From Saccharina japonica (lineage: Eukaryota > Sar > Phaeophyceae > Laminariales > Laminariaceae), in contig MEHQ01000774.1 of the NCBI GenBank assembly GCA_008828725.1, forward strand, positions 440,863 to 504,862: a DNA stretch of 64,000 bases, given 5' to 3'. A program made the position numbers and the translations under genes. This document shows positions 22,605 to 33,348 of this stretch, in pieces (position 1 is the first letter of the stretch; every line of letters starts with the position of its first letter). The notes below the pieces were generated by a model. That model searched no databases and was not told the DNA's origin. It saw only the letters and a list, made by a program, of their open reading frames with translations.

Positions 22605-24682
22605 AAGTTATTTTTTTGTGGTCATGGAGAAGAAAGAGCAACCAGAAATCGGTACTGATGTTGTTTTTTTCACTATTGTTATGTTGGGAAGAATCACAAA
22701 GGGGGGTTTATGGCATGCTTCTACCCACAGACATAGTGCATAATGATGCGGTTCCTTATCTAACGATTTGACTTGGTTCCTGGCGCTGAAAGTAACCACC
22801 CGATGCACCCTTTGCTCAACGAGTCAAACTGCACCCTCACTCTGCGGATTCATGAGATGTAGTCCATGCCGCGGTGACGTTGAGCCGCGGCGGAAGACAA
22901 GCGTCGAGTCCGTGGGGCAGGCAGCAGGAGACGGGGGTTGAGCGCGTGGGGTTGGGGTCGTTTAGTAGCAATGACCTACAGTAGATTATATGTTTTTGGG
23001 TCGTTTGTTAGAGTAGGAATTGACGAGACGAAATATTTATGACGCTTGGATTGTAATATGTTTGCATTGGATATACGAGTATAGTGATATGCACCTGGTA
23101 TACTGGTACCTGATATTTGGCCTTCTGAATTGCGTACTACAACCTCTGAAGTACGATGTCAGAATACTATAAAATAACAGCATCAACAGCTATAAATTGT
23201 CACCCGTCCGGTTATGGCAGTCCATTTATCATGACCTGGGCTATGATTGAGAGACGATGCTTTACCTGGTAAATCGAGGGCCTAAATGCTTGTTTTAATA
23301 AGAAGATAGTTGAATTATGACGCTGGACCGAGCAGTCTTGTACGTGAGTGCACGCATACAACAATAACGACGTTCTGTTTGTTTCGTTGTCTGCGGCGCT
23401 TATTTGATACAGATCGCTGATGTTTCTGGTTTGTGGGTGTGGAGTTGAGTTTGGTTTTGATTTTATGGTTGAGGGATTTTAGAGTCACAATTCTATCGCA
23501 GCATTTTACTATCAACCATGCGATGAATGTTTTGTCGTCTACCGAGCAGGGGGGAGATAGTAGCTGTACTCGGTAACACATCGAAGACTTTCCATCGCAG
23601 ATAGTCTAGTCCAGTTGGGGTTTCGTCATACGTGGATGCGGATGCACGCAAGGCTACTGACCGGACGTCTGTCTCTGGTGGAGGAGCAGCTATGCGCGCT
23701 GGTGTCGGTGTATGGTTTGATTATAGGGCGTAGATGTCTAAAGCATGTGTCTAACGGATAATTTGAGATTAACACGGTCGGCAGAGCAGCATGCCGACTT
23801 TCTCATCAAACCGTTGCATGCTGAGACGTTTCGCTTGACCGTGAGGACAGGGTATCCCTAGCCAGGTCAGCCTATGGAACGCGTACTCGTTGGTACTCAC
23901 GTGTGTTGTTTGCTTAGAGATAGAAGAAAAGCAGCTATATTCCCTTTGCGTGATGAAAGACTGAAAGACAGGTGAGATGGCCAAATGCCATCTGGGAACC
24001 ATCCCCGGTTCCCACATAAGATACGCCTCCCATGTACTACCAATACGGTTCTTATATCTGATACCAGGTATTTAACAAACGTTTCCACATAATACCAGCA
24101 GTACCATAACACTAGCCCACTCTGATGAGCCGTATATGCAGAAATATGAGAAATTCGTGGAAACCCCGATTCCACGAACTAAAACATGAGTCGAAGATGC
24201 GGCTCCTCAAAACCCACTCCCACACCTCTGAACGGCAAGGCTACGAAGCCGAGCAAGGAACGTCAAAAAGAAGAAACGGTGGAACCGAACATCCTGCAGT
24301 CATTGTACATGAACTGCCCCCCCGGCTCGAGAGCGGGGGCTCGGTAGAACTCATAAGGCTGGAGAAATAGACACCTAAAAACTTCCCCGAAACCCGGCCC
24401 AAAACATTCAGAAAGCGTATCCTAAGCCCCAAGTTAGTGGCTCGATTATCCAGACCCGCCCCGGCATTGAGCGGGGGGGGGACGGCAGGACGAATTACGC
24501 TAAAACTACCCCCAAAACCGCCCCAGAAAAAAATATCAGAAAGTGGTAGGCGATACTGAGAAGAAAAACAGTCCGAACCGAAAACTCGGAAGACGTCGCA
24601 AATACAAACTACAAAGAGGTTCCGCCCCAATCCCCTGAAACAACATGAGAAAAGAATCGAGCGCAGCGGCGACGCGAAAAAT
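22605..24682. other. No gene recognised; 3' flank of the NADAR retroelement
   Basis: Short frames only. From about 24240 to 24680 the plus strand becomes A/C-rich and may include the 3' UTR or LTR of the element to the right, but I could not match it to any sequence on the other side of that element. Confidence 0.35.
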
Positions 24683-26098
24683 TCAGCTGTCCACTGCTGC
24701 GCCTCGTGATTCATCTACGTTACGCTGAACCCCCCGCGTAGACGCGCTAGCTAAGTGTACTTGTAGACACCAAGAACCTCGTACAGCTCCTGTTGAAGTC
24801 GTGTAGCGCGCCGGAGAAAGAGGAAGCTTGATCGGTCCTGGGTCGTCCAAAAATCGAACGAAGTAAACTCCGTCCGTTGGTGTAGTCGCGCTGATTTTCC
24901 CGAGCCACCACAGACCGTCGTCGCCCTTGTACCAGAAGTGGGCCCCGTTGGGAAGTACGGTGACGCTGTACCGGCGAAGCCATTCGGCGTGCGGTACACA
25001 ACCATAGCCGGGGGCCAGGAACCGTTCGCCGTTACTCCGAGAAAGCTCCCGTTGGGCAGCGCCAATCCTCATTCGACGGTACAGGCGGTTGGTTTGGCGG
25101 TGCTGGTTTGGGGTGCCGGCCCAGTATCGCAGAATTTCCCGGCGAGAGAGTCGGAGATCCATTTCCCGTTCCCAAGACGGGCGAGACAGTCCCGTCCAGT
25201 GCGTCTCGTACATCACCGCTATGACACCACCTCTGCCACGAACCGACTGGTGTCCCGTAATTTTCTCCACTTCGAGACGTTGGAGAGGAGTGGAAACGTC
25301 GTCCTCGGTGACGTGGTAAGGGGGGGATTTCTTGGAGAAGTTGTTGAGGACGTATTGCGTCAACCCCGCAGGCAAATACTTTGGCATGTCGCCGTGGTCG
25401 TGGGGGTTTGCACAGGGCTTGCAGCGCTGTACCGACACGCGCTTGCGAGCATCAGCGCCGGGCATGTCGGAGGGCAGGTCCAGGTATAGGAGTTTAGCCC
25501 CGAGAGGGGATTTGTCTGGGGTGTCCGCGGAGGAGCAAGGTCCGACTGCAAGGACTTTGTAGGGCCCCGTCCAGTTCAGCGACAGCTTGGCCTTGAGGAC
25601 CTTGGCGTCCGTGTCTGTCTTGGCCCCCTGACGAATGGTGGCTGCCGTATTGTACACCCACGCCCAGCCGCCAGTGATGGATTTAAGAACCGGACGCAAG
25701 GCGTCGGAGAGGGCGGAGTTGCGCCGGTTCACGCGAGCAACCGTGAGGGTGTGGTGTTCGCGAACGATGTCGTACGCGCGCTGCTGGCGGTCCGTCGCCA
25801 AGTCGCAGTAGCGCGCTGCGGAATCGCCGAACTGTAGTTCGGCAGCTGCACTGAGGGCATCCAAGTCCGTCTCTGCAACAGACGGTATGCCAGCGGGCGT
25901 CGGAAGTCTTAAAAGAGGAGTCCCCTCAGGCTCGGCACAGTCGCGGTCGGACGGAATGGGTACCGTCGGGACAGGCGAGGCGGCCGGAGCGGGGCCATGA
26001 CGACGGCCGAAGGCGGTCGTGGCCGAGGGGTTCGCGGCGGGGGGATAGCCCGCCGGGCAACTGGTTGAGGGCCCCTCCGGGCCCAAAACCATGGTCAA
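24683..26098 (-). pseudogene. Integrase C-terminal part, chromodomain and Tudor-like tail
   Basis: A 471-codon frame. The first ~100 residues are Pro/Ala-rich linker. Residues about 105-185 correspond to the end of a retroviral-type integrase (VNRRNSALSDALRPV, then the small barrel with WAWVYN and LNWTGPYKVLAVG). Residues about 273-328 form a chromodomain (YETHWTGLSRPSWERE). Residues about 385-430 form an SH3/Tudor-like fold (GAHFWYKGDDGLWWLGK, VRFLDDPGPIKLPLSP). Chromodomains in such integrases steer insertion to particular chromatin. The HHCC zinc finger and DDE core that should precede this are not present in the ~700 bp upstream. It is therefore the 3' remnant of a deleted pol, in the same frame as the upstream RNase H. 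Confidence 0.8.
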
Positions 26099-26296
26099 CA
26101 GCAGGCGGTGTGGCGCCCGTGGCAGCGGCTGTTCTTCGACGCGTCCTGATGGAAATGCGGCCCGAGGGCGGCAAAACCGTCAGAGGCGCCGGTTTGTCGG
26201 ACGGCGGAGGGGCTGACGCGGCCGGATCTGTGACCGCGGCGGAATCAGCTCCTTGCGGAGTGCTCGTCGGGAGAGGAGCATGCTGGGCGAACATTG

Positions 26297-27226
26297 TCAC
26301 CTCAGCAGGGGCTTCTGCAGAGCCCGTGCCGCCCTGCCCTCTAAGGGTACGGCAAAAACCGAAGCGAAAGAGATGTTGGCGTCAGGTGAAAATTCCCCAC
26401 GGGCCGGACGGCTATCATCGGTGGCGACAGAAGCAGATACACAAGCGACGAATCTCCCCGAAGGAGCAGAGAGGTCGTCAATCCTTATACGTGGCCCGTG
26501 TGTGCGAAAATCGCGAAACTCTGAGGAGGTGAAGGGTAGCACACCCAAAACCCCACTATGGGGCTCGGGCACCAGCCCACCCAAGCCGACGCCAGGGGTT
26601 CGTGAAGAGCGGGTGACGAGCTCGCAGGCTCGGACAAGGAAGATGTCATCGTTCTCGGCAGGGGTGAGGCTGCTAGACCCACTGCGGTCGTGTTCCGTGG
26701 CTGGTTCCGGCAAGCGGGACAGAAAGTCAGCATTTCCGTTGGCGCTGCCTTTGCGGTACTTGAGTGTGAAGTCGAACGCGGCGAGGAACTCAAGCCATCA
26801 CTGTACGCGAGGGTTGTGGTCTCCTACCTTGCCGATGCTCTCGAGAGCCTTGTGGTCCGAAAAAAAGAGGAACTTCATACCCCACGGGTAGCCTCTAAAT
26901 CGCTTGATGGCCCAGACGATGCTTCCCGCTTCCATATCCAGAGGTGTCCAGTGCCTCTCGGAGTCGAGGGTGCCTCGGCTGATGTAAGCGATGGGTCGCA
27001 CAGTGCCGTCAGGCTGTTCTTGTTCGAGGGCGGCACCAAAACCGTCGATGCTGGCATCACAGTATATGTGGAAGGGGCGAGAGCCGTCGGCTACAGCCTC
27101 TCAGTCAGGGAATACCAAAATAGGGGGGGTGGCGAGTTCAGCGAGAATCTCGCGTACGATGACCTCCATCGGTGGCGTGAAGGCGAACTTGACCCCCTTC
27201 CGAAGGAGGGTGGTGATCGGTCGGGT
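26297..27226 (-). pseudogene. RNase H domain and linker, broken by TGA codons
   Basis: This continues the polyprotein frame after the first TGA (27227-27229). RNase H signatures are clear: FHIYCDASIDGFGAALEQ, PIAYISRGTLDSERHWTPL, FRGYPWGMKFLFFSDHKALE and, at the end, KGSANGNADFLSRLPEPATE. Further TGA codons lie at 27101-27103 (after VFPD), 26798-26800 (after PRVQ) and 26297-26299. The first three replace positions where the family would carry an Arg or Trp codon. After DFLSRL the frame runs into a Ser/Pro-rich linker. A likely 1-bp shift near 26350 moves the plausible coding sense to the frame ending near 25926. Confidence 0.78.
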
Positions 27227-30200
27227 TCACTTTGACAGGTCAAGCAGGAATTTGCGATAGTACCCTATTCCGCCTATCAGGGCGCGGACCTGCTTGATGC
27301 TCCGGGGCATGGGCATTTTCGTCAAGGCTGACACTTTGTCTGCGTTTGGACGCACGCCCGCGGGCGAGATGGAGTGGCCCAGAAAATCAGCATCCGTAGC
27401 ACCCAGGCGCGCCTTGGAGGGGGAGAACTTGAGGTTATGCTTGCGCAGCCGCTCGAAGAGGGCCCGTATCGTCTTGACGTGGGACACGGGGTCGGAGTCG
27501 AAGACAATCACGTCGTCGAGGTAGGCCGCCACTTGCCCCAATCCCTTGATAACTTCGTTGATCACTTTGACGAACCAGCCCGGCGAGGCACTGCTGCCTT
27601 GGGGCATGACGAGCCACTCGTAGAGGCCCGTGGGAGTGCAAAAAGCTGTAAGAGGGACGGTGTCCTTGTGCGCGGTGATCTGGTGGAACGAAGAAACCAA
27701 ATCAAATAGGGAAAACACCCGGCCTTTCCCCAAAGAGTCGAGGACTTGGTCCACACGGGGAATGGGCAGCTGGCTGAGGGTGCTGATCTGGTTGAGCTTT
27801 TTGTAGTTGACAGTGATCCGAACGCCTCCAGTCTTCTTCGGGATGACCACCAGCGGGCTCGAATACGGAGAAGTCGAGTGCTGAATCAGCCCTGCCGCAA
27901 GGTACTGATTTAGAGTGGCTTCCACTTCCTTGGCCATGATGGGATTTATGCGATGTGGTCTGGACGTGACCGGCGCGCTACCTTCCGGGACCGTAATCAC
28001 GAAAGGCATCAGGGAGCAGGAACCAAAATCCGTCTTGGACTTGGAGAAAACATCAGGAAATTCGCACAAGACGTCACCCAGTTGCTCGATGGCTGCCGGG
28101 GTCCAATCCGGGCCATGGAGGTCAAACGCCACTGCTCGCAGATGCTGAGGGAGGCGCGCCCAGACGCGTAGGAACGAAGAGCGTTGTTCCGGTGACAAAC
28201 GTTCAAGCAGGGCCGGCGACGGCGAGGCCGGGGGTGTTATTGGCGCGGAGGGCGGCGCCGTTACAGCAGAGACCGAAGACACCTGAGGTAACGCTGGGGG
28301 GTGCTGTAGGGCGGCCAATGGGACGCTCATCAGCGGAGCGTGGGCGATGCCGAGGAGGTCGCCAGGCGCAAGATCTGCGACCCCAACGAGGGGGAGAACT
28401 TGCCGTCCGGAGGTGACAAAGTGCTCCTCAACTGGGGGGAAATCAGGCTGGGGTAACATTTCGACCAGGTAGTGCCCAGTGAGCGCCGGGGACCCATTGC
28501 TGCGTACCAGGTTGACCGCGAGTAGCTGTGGTTCATCAGACAGGGTGGCACCCGTGGCGCCGTCGTAGCGGAGGTGGAAGCCTCCACCTGAAGCGAAAGG
28601 GTCGATGGCGTAAGCCGGTACGCCTGACGAAGCGTGGTGAACAAGCTCCAGCTCACCGAAGACTCGGAGATCCGGCTCACGGGGCGGCAAGGAGCGGTAG
28701 GAGCGGCGATTAAAACGCATCCAGCTGTCGCGGCCTAGCAGCACCGCGTGCCGCATCACCGAAGGGGGAACCACACAGGCCCAAACTGCGAGGGAGCACG
28801 TAGGCTCATCGGTTCGGAAAAACTGGACGCTCAGACGTATGCTCGTCGAAGTTTGGAGGGGGGCCGATTCCCCAAACCCTCCCCAAGATCTCGAGACGCC
28901 TTGTTGCTCGCACGCGGGCGACGCCGCCCCAACGGAGAGCATGCGGTCCAGGACGTCGCGCCTGATGAAGGTTTGAGGGGAGCCGGTGTCAAGCAGAGCG
29001 ACGCAACCAAAAGGCGCGAGAGCGCCTGCTCCACTGTGGATCGCGATTTTGGTGGTAAAAGATGCGTCATCGAGGGTAATGGTGCCCCCGACGAGGCACG
29101 GCCCTTGTTCTGACAGCGAGAGGGAGGGGTCAACTCCAGGGGAGATTGCCAAGACCTCGGAGCTGTGGTGAGCTGGCGCGTCAGAAAAGTAGGTCGAAAA
29201 CTCCGGAGGAGGACCTGGGCAAGCGCAGGACATCGCCAACGGGCGAGGCGGCGCTGGAGAGATCTCATGAATTCCGTCGGGCGAGGAGGGAGTGCAAAAT
29301 TGATGAGAGGAGGCGAGGTGTGCCAACCCGGCCTCGTTTGCGCGAAAAGTGTCGCGGACGATGGAAATATCTTTCCCGAGCAAATTCTTCCCTTGCCACC
29401 GGCGGGGATCTCGGGTTTCGGGGTCGTCCGCGTGGAGACCGATGCCCCAAACGGTGTCTAAAGGACTGGCTTCCGCCAAAAGCTTGGAGCCAGTACTCAT
29501 AAGGTGCTGTTTCATTGCCAAGTTTTGTGTGAACTTGGCAAAAGTGCCTGCCAGGGCGGCGTCTTCCCGAACGCGGTCCCAGGTGGCGCCGTCGAAGTTA
29601 CGCACGGCTCGACCGATGCGTTTGTGCTCGCGCGGGTCCGGTGAGGACATGATCCGAGCCGCTGCGTCGTGGTCGTGAAAAAGGCGAGCATTTTCAGACA
29701 TCGTATACTGCTCCGCGCAGGAATATGAGACGTCGTCAACGACAAAGGACGAGGGGGACCACTGTGAAAAATAGGAGAGGGGTTGCCAGAACAGCACCGC
29801 CTGCTCCGTTGAGTACTCGAGGGTAGGGTCAAAGACCGACGATGCCGAGCCGCCGGTGGCCGCTGTAGCGGTATAGGGGGGCGGCAGTGTATTTCTCTGA
29901 GAACACTGGGCCCCTGGTGCACGAGACGAGCCCGATCCCACGTATACTGGCTCGGTGACACCATCGCTCGAAGGCGAAAAATGGCCAGGACGTTCTCTTA
30001 CTGCGCTCGATGGTCTCTCTCTGGAACCAAGGGGGGCAGGGGGCTCTGAGCCCGTTCTGCTTGACGAGAGTTGCGATTCTTCCGATTTTAACGGGAATTC
30101 CATCCGGTTGGCCTGACCGGAGGCCGTGGAGTCACCACGGGCTCGTCGGGCAGTGTCAGGTTTCTCCTGCTCCACTGCAACCACAGGAGCATTTCGCAGG

Positions 30201-30394
30201 CGGGGTAGCGTGCGCGAAGTCGAATGGGGGCCTGCAGACCCAGAAAACGACTTTGAAAAAACGGGGCTCGGGTGGTTGGCAACAAAGTGTCCACCGGAGA
30301 GGGCTTCCTCCCTGTAGACCTGCCGGGGAAGGGGGACAAGGTAGCTAATCTTGTCGATTCCTCCTCTAAAGGAAAAAGGGTGGAGCGGCCCCCG
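27227..30394 (-). CDS. NADAR-protease-reverse transcriptase polyprotein
   Basis: The frame is open from 30394 (in-frame TAA at 30395-30397) to the TGA at 27227. The first ATG is at 30103, and residues here are numbered from the GTG at 30184. Residues ~129-285 are a NADAR domain (YbiA/DUF1768 family): WQPLSYFSQWSPSSF, YSCAEQYTM, MKQHLMSTGSKLLAEASP, TVWGIGL and GKNLLGKDISIVRDTF. NADAR proteins bind NAD/ADP-ribose, and bacterial members remove ADP-ribose from guanine (established for the family). Residues ~365-490 are a retropepsin (LLDTGSPQTF, then VLLGRDSW). Residues ~735-940 are reverse transcriptase (FDLVSSFHQI with a catalytic Asp; YLDDVIVF). No capsid or zinc knuckle is visible; NADAR sits where Gag would be. 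The 3-kb intact frame contrasts with the broken downstream pol. A pyrimidine-rich CCTTTTTCCTTTAG just inside the 5' edge could be a 3' splice site. Function in the element is unknown. Confidence 0.85.
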   Translation of the reverse strand, partial: RGPLHPFSFRGGIDKISYLVPLPRQVYREEALSGGHFVANHPSPVFSKSFSGSAGPHSTSRTLPRLRNAPVVAVEQEKPDTARRARGDSTASGQANRMEFPLKSEESQLSSSRTGSEPPAPLGSRERPSSAVRERPGHFSPSSDGVTEPVYVGSGSSRAPGAQCSQRNTLPPPYTATAATGGSASSVFDPTLEYSTEQAVLFWQPLSYFSQWSPSSFVVDDVSYSCAEQYTMSENARLFHDHDAAARIMSSPDPREHKRIGRAVRNFDGATWDRVREDAALAGTFAKFTQNLAMKQHLMSTGSKLLAEASPLDTVWGIGLHADDPETRDPRRWQGKNLLGKDISIVRDTFRANEAGLAHLASSHQFCTPSSPDGIHEISPAPPRPLAMSCACPGPPPEFSTYFSDAPAHHSSEVLAISPGVDPSLSLSEQGPCLVGGTITLDDASFTTKIAIHSGAGALAPFGCVALLDTGSPQTFIRRDVLDRMLSVGAASPACEQQGVSRSWGGFGESAPLQTSTSIRLSVQFFRTDEPTCSLAVWACVVPPSVMRHAVLLGRDSWMRFNRRSYRSLPPREPDLRVFGELELVHHASSGVPAYAIDPFASGGGFHLRYDGATGATLSDEPQLLAVNLVRSNGSPALTGHYLVEMLPQPDFPPVEEHFVTSGRQVLPLVGVADLAPGDLLGIAHAPLMSVPLAALQHPPALPQVSSVSAVTAPPSAPITPPASPSPALLERLSPEQRSSFLRVWARLPQHLRAVAFDLHGPDWTPAAIEQLGDVLCEFPDVFSKSKTDFGSCSLMPFVITVPEGSAPVTSRPHRINPIMAKEVEATLNQYLAAGLIQHSTSPYSSPLVVIPKKTGGVRITVNYKKLNQISTLSQLPIPRVDQVLDSLGKGRVFSLFDLVSSFHQITAHKDTVPLTAFCTPTGLYEWLVMPQGSSASPGWFVKVINEVIKGLGQVAAYLDDVIVFDSDPVSHVKTIRALFERLRKHNLKFSPSKARLGATDADFLGHSISPAGVRPNADKVSALTKMPMPRSIKQVRALIGGIGYYRKFLLDLSK

Positions 30395-30564
30395 TTATTA
30401 CGAGGAAACGCCGAGTCGAGCTTCAACCGAGATCTCGGGGTTTCGGTACCGGCCTTCCCGCACCTCAAACCGACCGCCACCACATGGCCGGGAGGTGAAG
30501 GAGGGGGACACCCTCGCTGAAAAGAGCAACGCGCAGGCGCAACAGTCTTGGTGCTGCGCGGCGC

Positions 30565-30945
30565 GTGGCTGGGGAGAGCGGAGTCTAAAACTCAGGCTCT
30601 CGTGCCAAGGGCTGAGTGGAGCGGCGCTCGAAGCGTAGGCTCCCGTCGCCTAAAACATTCCGTAGCTGAGGGGAACGGCGCTCGAAGCGCGGGTTCCCAT
30701 CGCTGGCGAAGCGGCGCTAATGCGCGGGCTCCCGTGTCCTGGCTGAGGGGAGCGGCGCTCGAGGCGCAGGCTCGTCGCTGGCAGAGCGGCGCTAAATGCG
30801 CAGTCGCCCGTGCCTTGACTGTCAGGAGCGGCGCGCAAGGCGCAGGCTCCCGTCACCGACGGAGCGGCGCTAAATTAGCGGTCTCAAGCACCCGGGCTGA
30901 GGGGGGCGGCGCTCGAGGCGCAGGCTCCCGTCGCGGGCATAGTGC
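30565..30945 (-). repeat. Hairpin-rich tandem array ahead of the NADAR ORF
   Basis: About eight units of roughly 45 bp alternate between AGCGGCGCTCGAGGCGCAGG and AGCGGCGCTAAATGCGCAG-type forms, each followed by CTCCCGTCGC. Every unit contains a self-complementary GCGC(C/T)TCGAGCGC or GCGCTAAATGCGC-like stem. In the direction of retroelement transcription it would lie in the 5' leader. The 200-codon frame across it on the plus strand is a by-product of the repeat. Confidence 0.8.
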
Positions 30946-31149
30946 CATGAAACTTTGTAACAGGCGGAGGGGGAGCCCATGGGCTCGCCGCAGAAGCAAG
31001 TGTGGCTGTGTCGCTGCGTCGACCGGATATACGGGACGACGTGCTGGCCTACAAGGCCAGCAGGCGAGGCAGCATTCGAGGCAGGTCGGCGCTGAGCGCT
31101 GGACGAGCCTGGAACACGAGCATCTTGTGAACTCAATGCTTGTGTGTTG

Positions 31150-33345
31150 AAAAACAAAAGTTATATACGAAGTATATACTTATTTTGGCAGCGCTGGCGT
31201 CGTCGCGAACACCGAAGGCGGAGACAGCGGCGAAGAGGCGGGCGAGAGCGGGACATCAACATCGTGGCCAGACCCAGACCACGGGTTACCTTGTAGACCC
31301 AGACAACGGGTTACCTTGTTTCGTGTTTGTTGTAGTCGTCGATATGTCTGTTCTGCTGACCTTGGCCTTGGTGTTGCCAACGCGAGCGGCCCGAGCGGCG
31401 GCGATACTTGTCTCTGGTTATTCTGATTGTTCGAGCGCGAGGGGTTGTCATCGCGGCGGCATCGGATCATGCGTGCCTAACAACGTCGGTACGCCGCACC
31501 GTCGTCACTGGGTACGGTCGCTCGCGAAAATGGACGGGTGTCTACACTGTTGTAAAGGGTGCAAGTCTTCTCGGCAGTTTAGGCCGGGGTCCGGTTGTCT
31601 CGGAGCGCGGTAGCACGGGCGGTCGGTGAAAGTAGGCTGCTCCATAGAGGAGTGTCGTCGGTCTTCATGGGGGCCCAGACAGCGAAAACCTCAGCATGGT
31701 GGTGGGCGGTTAGGGGCCAGCATATGTATGACAAATCAAGCCAAGGGTCAATGAAATAGATGGTATTCATGACATGAAAATTACACGATCCCGTCTGCCA
31801 TCCAGGCGACAGGGAAGGCGTACGGGCCTGGCCACGCCCCTTAGAGGCGGGCCGAGGCCCGACGGGGCGGTTGACCGCGTATCCGTCGAAGAAACAGGAA
31901 AGGCGAAATAAATAAATAAAAACGCCATTGAAGGCCGGTATTTTCTTATTCCCAAAGCACACCGAAAGCGAGACACATGGTGCCAACCGTTACAAACGGT
32001 TCTGATCTCAAGCCGAAGTTTCAGATTAAAACGTGGGTCTTAGCCCAGACCCCGCCCACACCGGCGCGTACTGCCTGTAGTGCGGGTAAGAGATGCCCAC
32101 TCCGTATTACCACCTAAAATATCACTCGACATGCCCGAAGGCAGGAGGAAAAAGGGGTACACCCACCAATGCGTATTCAAAGTACGTGTGCGACACCTGG
32201 CGCCGAAAGCTCAAAGTCCCTCCCCCCTGCAGCAGTATAATCTCACGCAAAATTCCCGGAGGCAGTTGGAAAAATGGGGGGTGCACACGGCGAACAAAGC
32301 CACTTGGCGCGCAATACCCGTTATCCCGACACCATCCCACGAAAAACCCGAAGGGATGCGGGGAGAATGAAAGGTGCCGCAATACTCGTTTCGCTGAAAG
32401 ACAGCAACTTCCCAAAAGCTGTTGCTGCGTCGCCACAGTTAGAAAGGACCGCTCCGTAGGCGCTGCAAGAGTCTCCGATCCAGAGGTTTCTCCAACCAAG
32501 GCTCGCGAGATCTGTGAACCAGTGCCGAAAAAAGAGGCGTCCAAACGCGGGGGGGGGTCAGTGGTGGTGCTTGCACGTATGAAGACTTTGCGAAGGGGAT
32601 GATCTCAGCCTACGGCCTACGTAGGGGAAGTAGAACCCAAGGAGCCACGCTCGTCACAAATACCGAAAAAAAAACGTCGCTTGAAACCCGAACGAGGGCG
32701 CTACCGCGCATCATTGGCCGGTTCGATTGACAACAGCGAAGAACAAATAGTGGTGTGTAATATAGAACACCTATGAAGATTTTGCGGAGGGATGGTCTCA
32801 GCCTACCACCAAAGTAGGGGAGAGCGTACCTCAAGAGCAGGGCTCGATTCTATGTACGAAAATCCAGTTTCACGAATGCGCGCTATACTTCGGTGAGGCG
32901 GGCGTTTTCCGCAGAAACGGCCACAGCTCTCGCGGCTACAACGGTTGAAAACAACGGTTGCGCGCGGTACTTGAACAAGTACGATGGCGCGAGGACAAAT
33001 CAAAGTGCTCAAGACGCCCAGCGAAGGGGGCAACGTCCACCAAAAAAGAAAAATTATTGCCTGCCAGTGGTCCAGAAAATCGTGAAGTCGGCGTGGTTAA
33101 TGCCGAGCGGAAGCCTCTACCGCTGAAAGAACTCTGTCCTCCACTCCGTACCGCACGTAGAGTTGCCAGATTTTCCCCGTCGTTGGGCCTCGTGGTGGCC
33201 CGCCGATGCAGCCATCTTCGCAAACTGTGCGCCGAGTGTCCTGTCCTACAGCGAGTGTCCCATGCGCGGCCAACGGTACAGCATAGGGCAAGCGGCGTCC
33301 GCGGTGTGGGCCACGGCGCAGGCGGAAGCGGCTCCTGCGAGCCGG
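31150..33345. other. Probable 5' flank/leader of the NADAR element, no gene
   Basis: Includes a 26-27-bp tandem duplication of CCAGACC/AACGGGTTACCTTGT (31270-31322). The PBS-like word at about 31980 lies here. A diverged direct repeat (GAAGACTTTGCGAAGGGGAT at about 32580 and GAAGATTTTGCGGAGGGATG at about 32773, each followed by TCTCAGCCTAC and AGTAGGGGA) is also present. I could not pair any part with the 3' flank as LTRs. Confidence 0.35.
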
Positions 33346-33348
33346 CAC

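Larger units (their letters stand above)
24683..30394 (-). mobile_element. Decayed Ty3/gypsy-like retroelement with NADAR domain
   Basis: Reading on the minus strand, the order is NADAR - aspartic protease - reverse transcriptase - RNase H - (integrase core missing) - integrase C-terminal domain - chromodomain - Tudor/SH3-like domain. PR-RT-RH-INT order and the chromodomain identify the Ty3/gypsy lineage. The element is dead: in-frame TGA codons break pol, the reading frame wanders near 26100-26350, and the catalytic integrase core is absent. I found no LTR pair. A weak primer-binding-site candidate lies near 31980-31992 (minus-strand TTGGCACCATGTG), so the 5' end may be near 32 kb. Confidence 0.8.

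Noticed and set aside
24938..30350. Plus-strand frames of 60-212 codons
   Set aside because: They are antisense shadows of the GC-rich minus-strand polyprotein, which has clear domains.
30548..31150. 200-codon plus-strand frame rich in SGARxAGS repeats
   Set aside because: It follows the ~45-bp hairpin array and its composition comes from the DNA repeat; it lies antisense to the retroelement.
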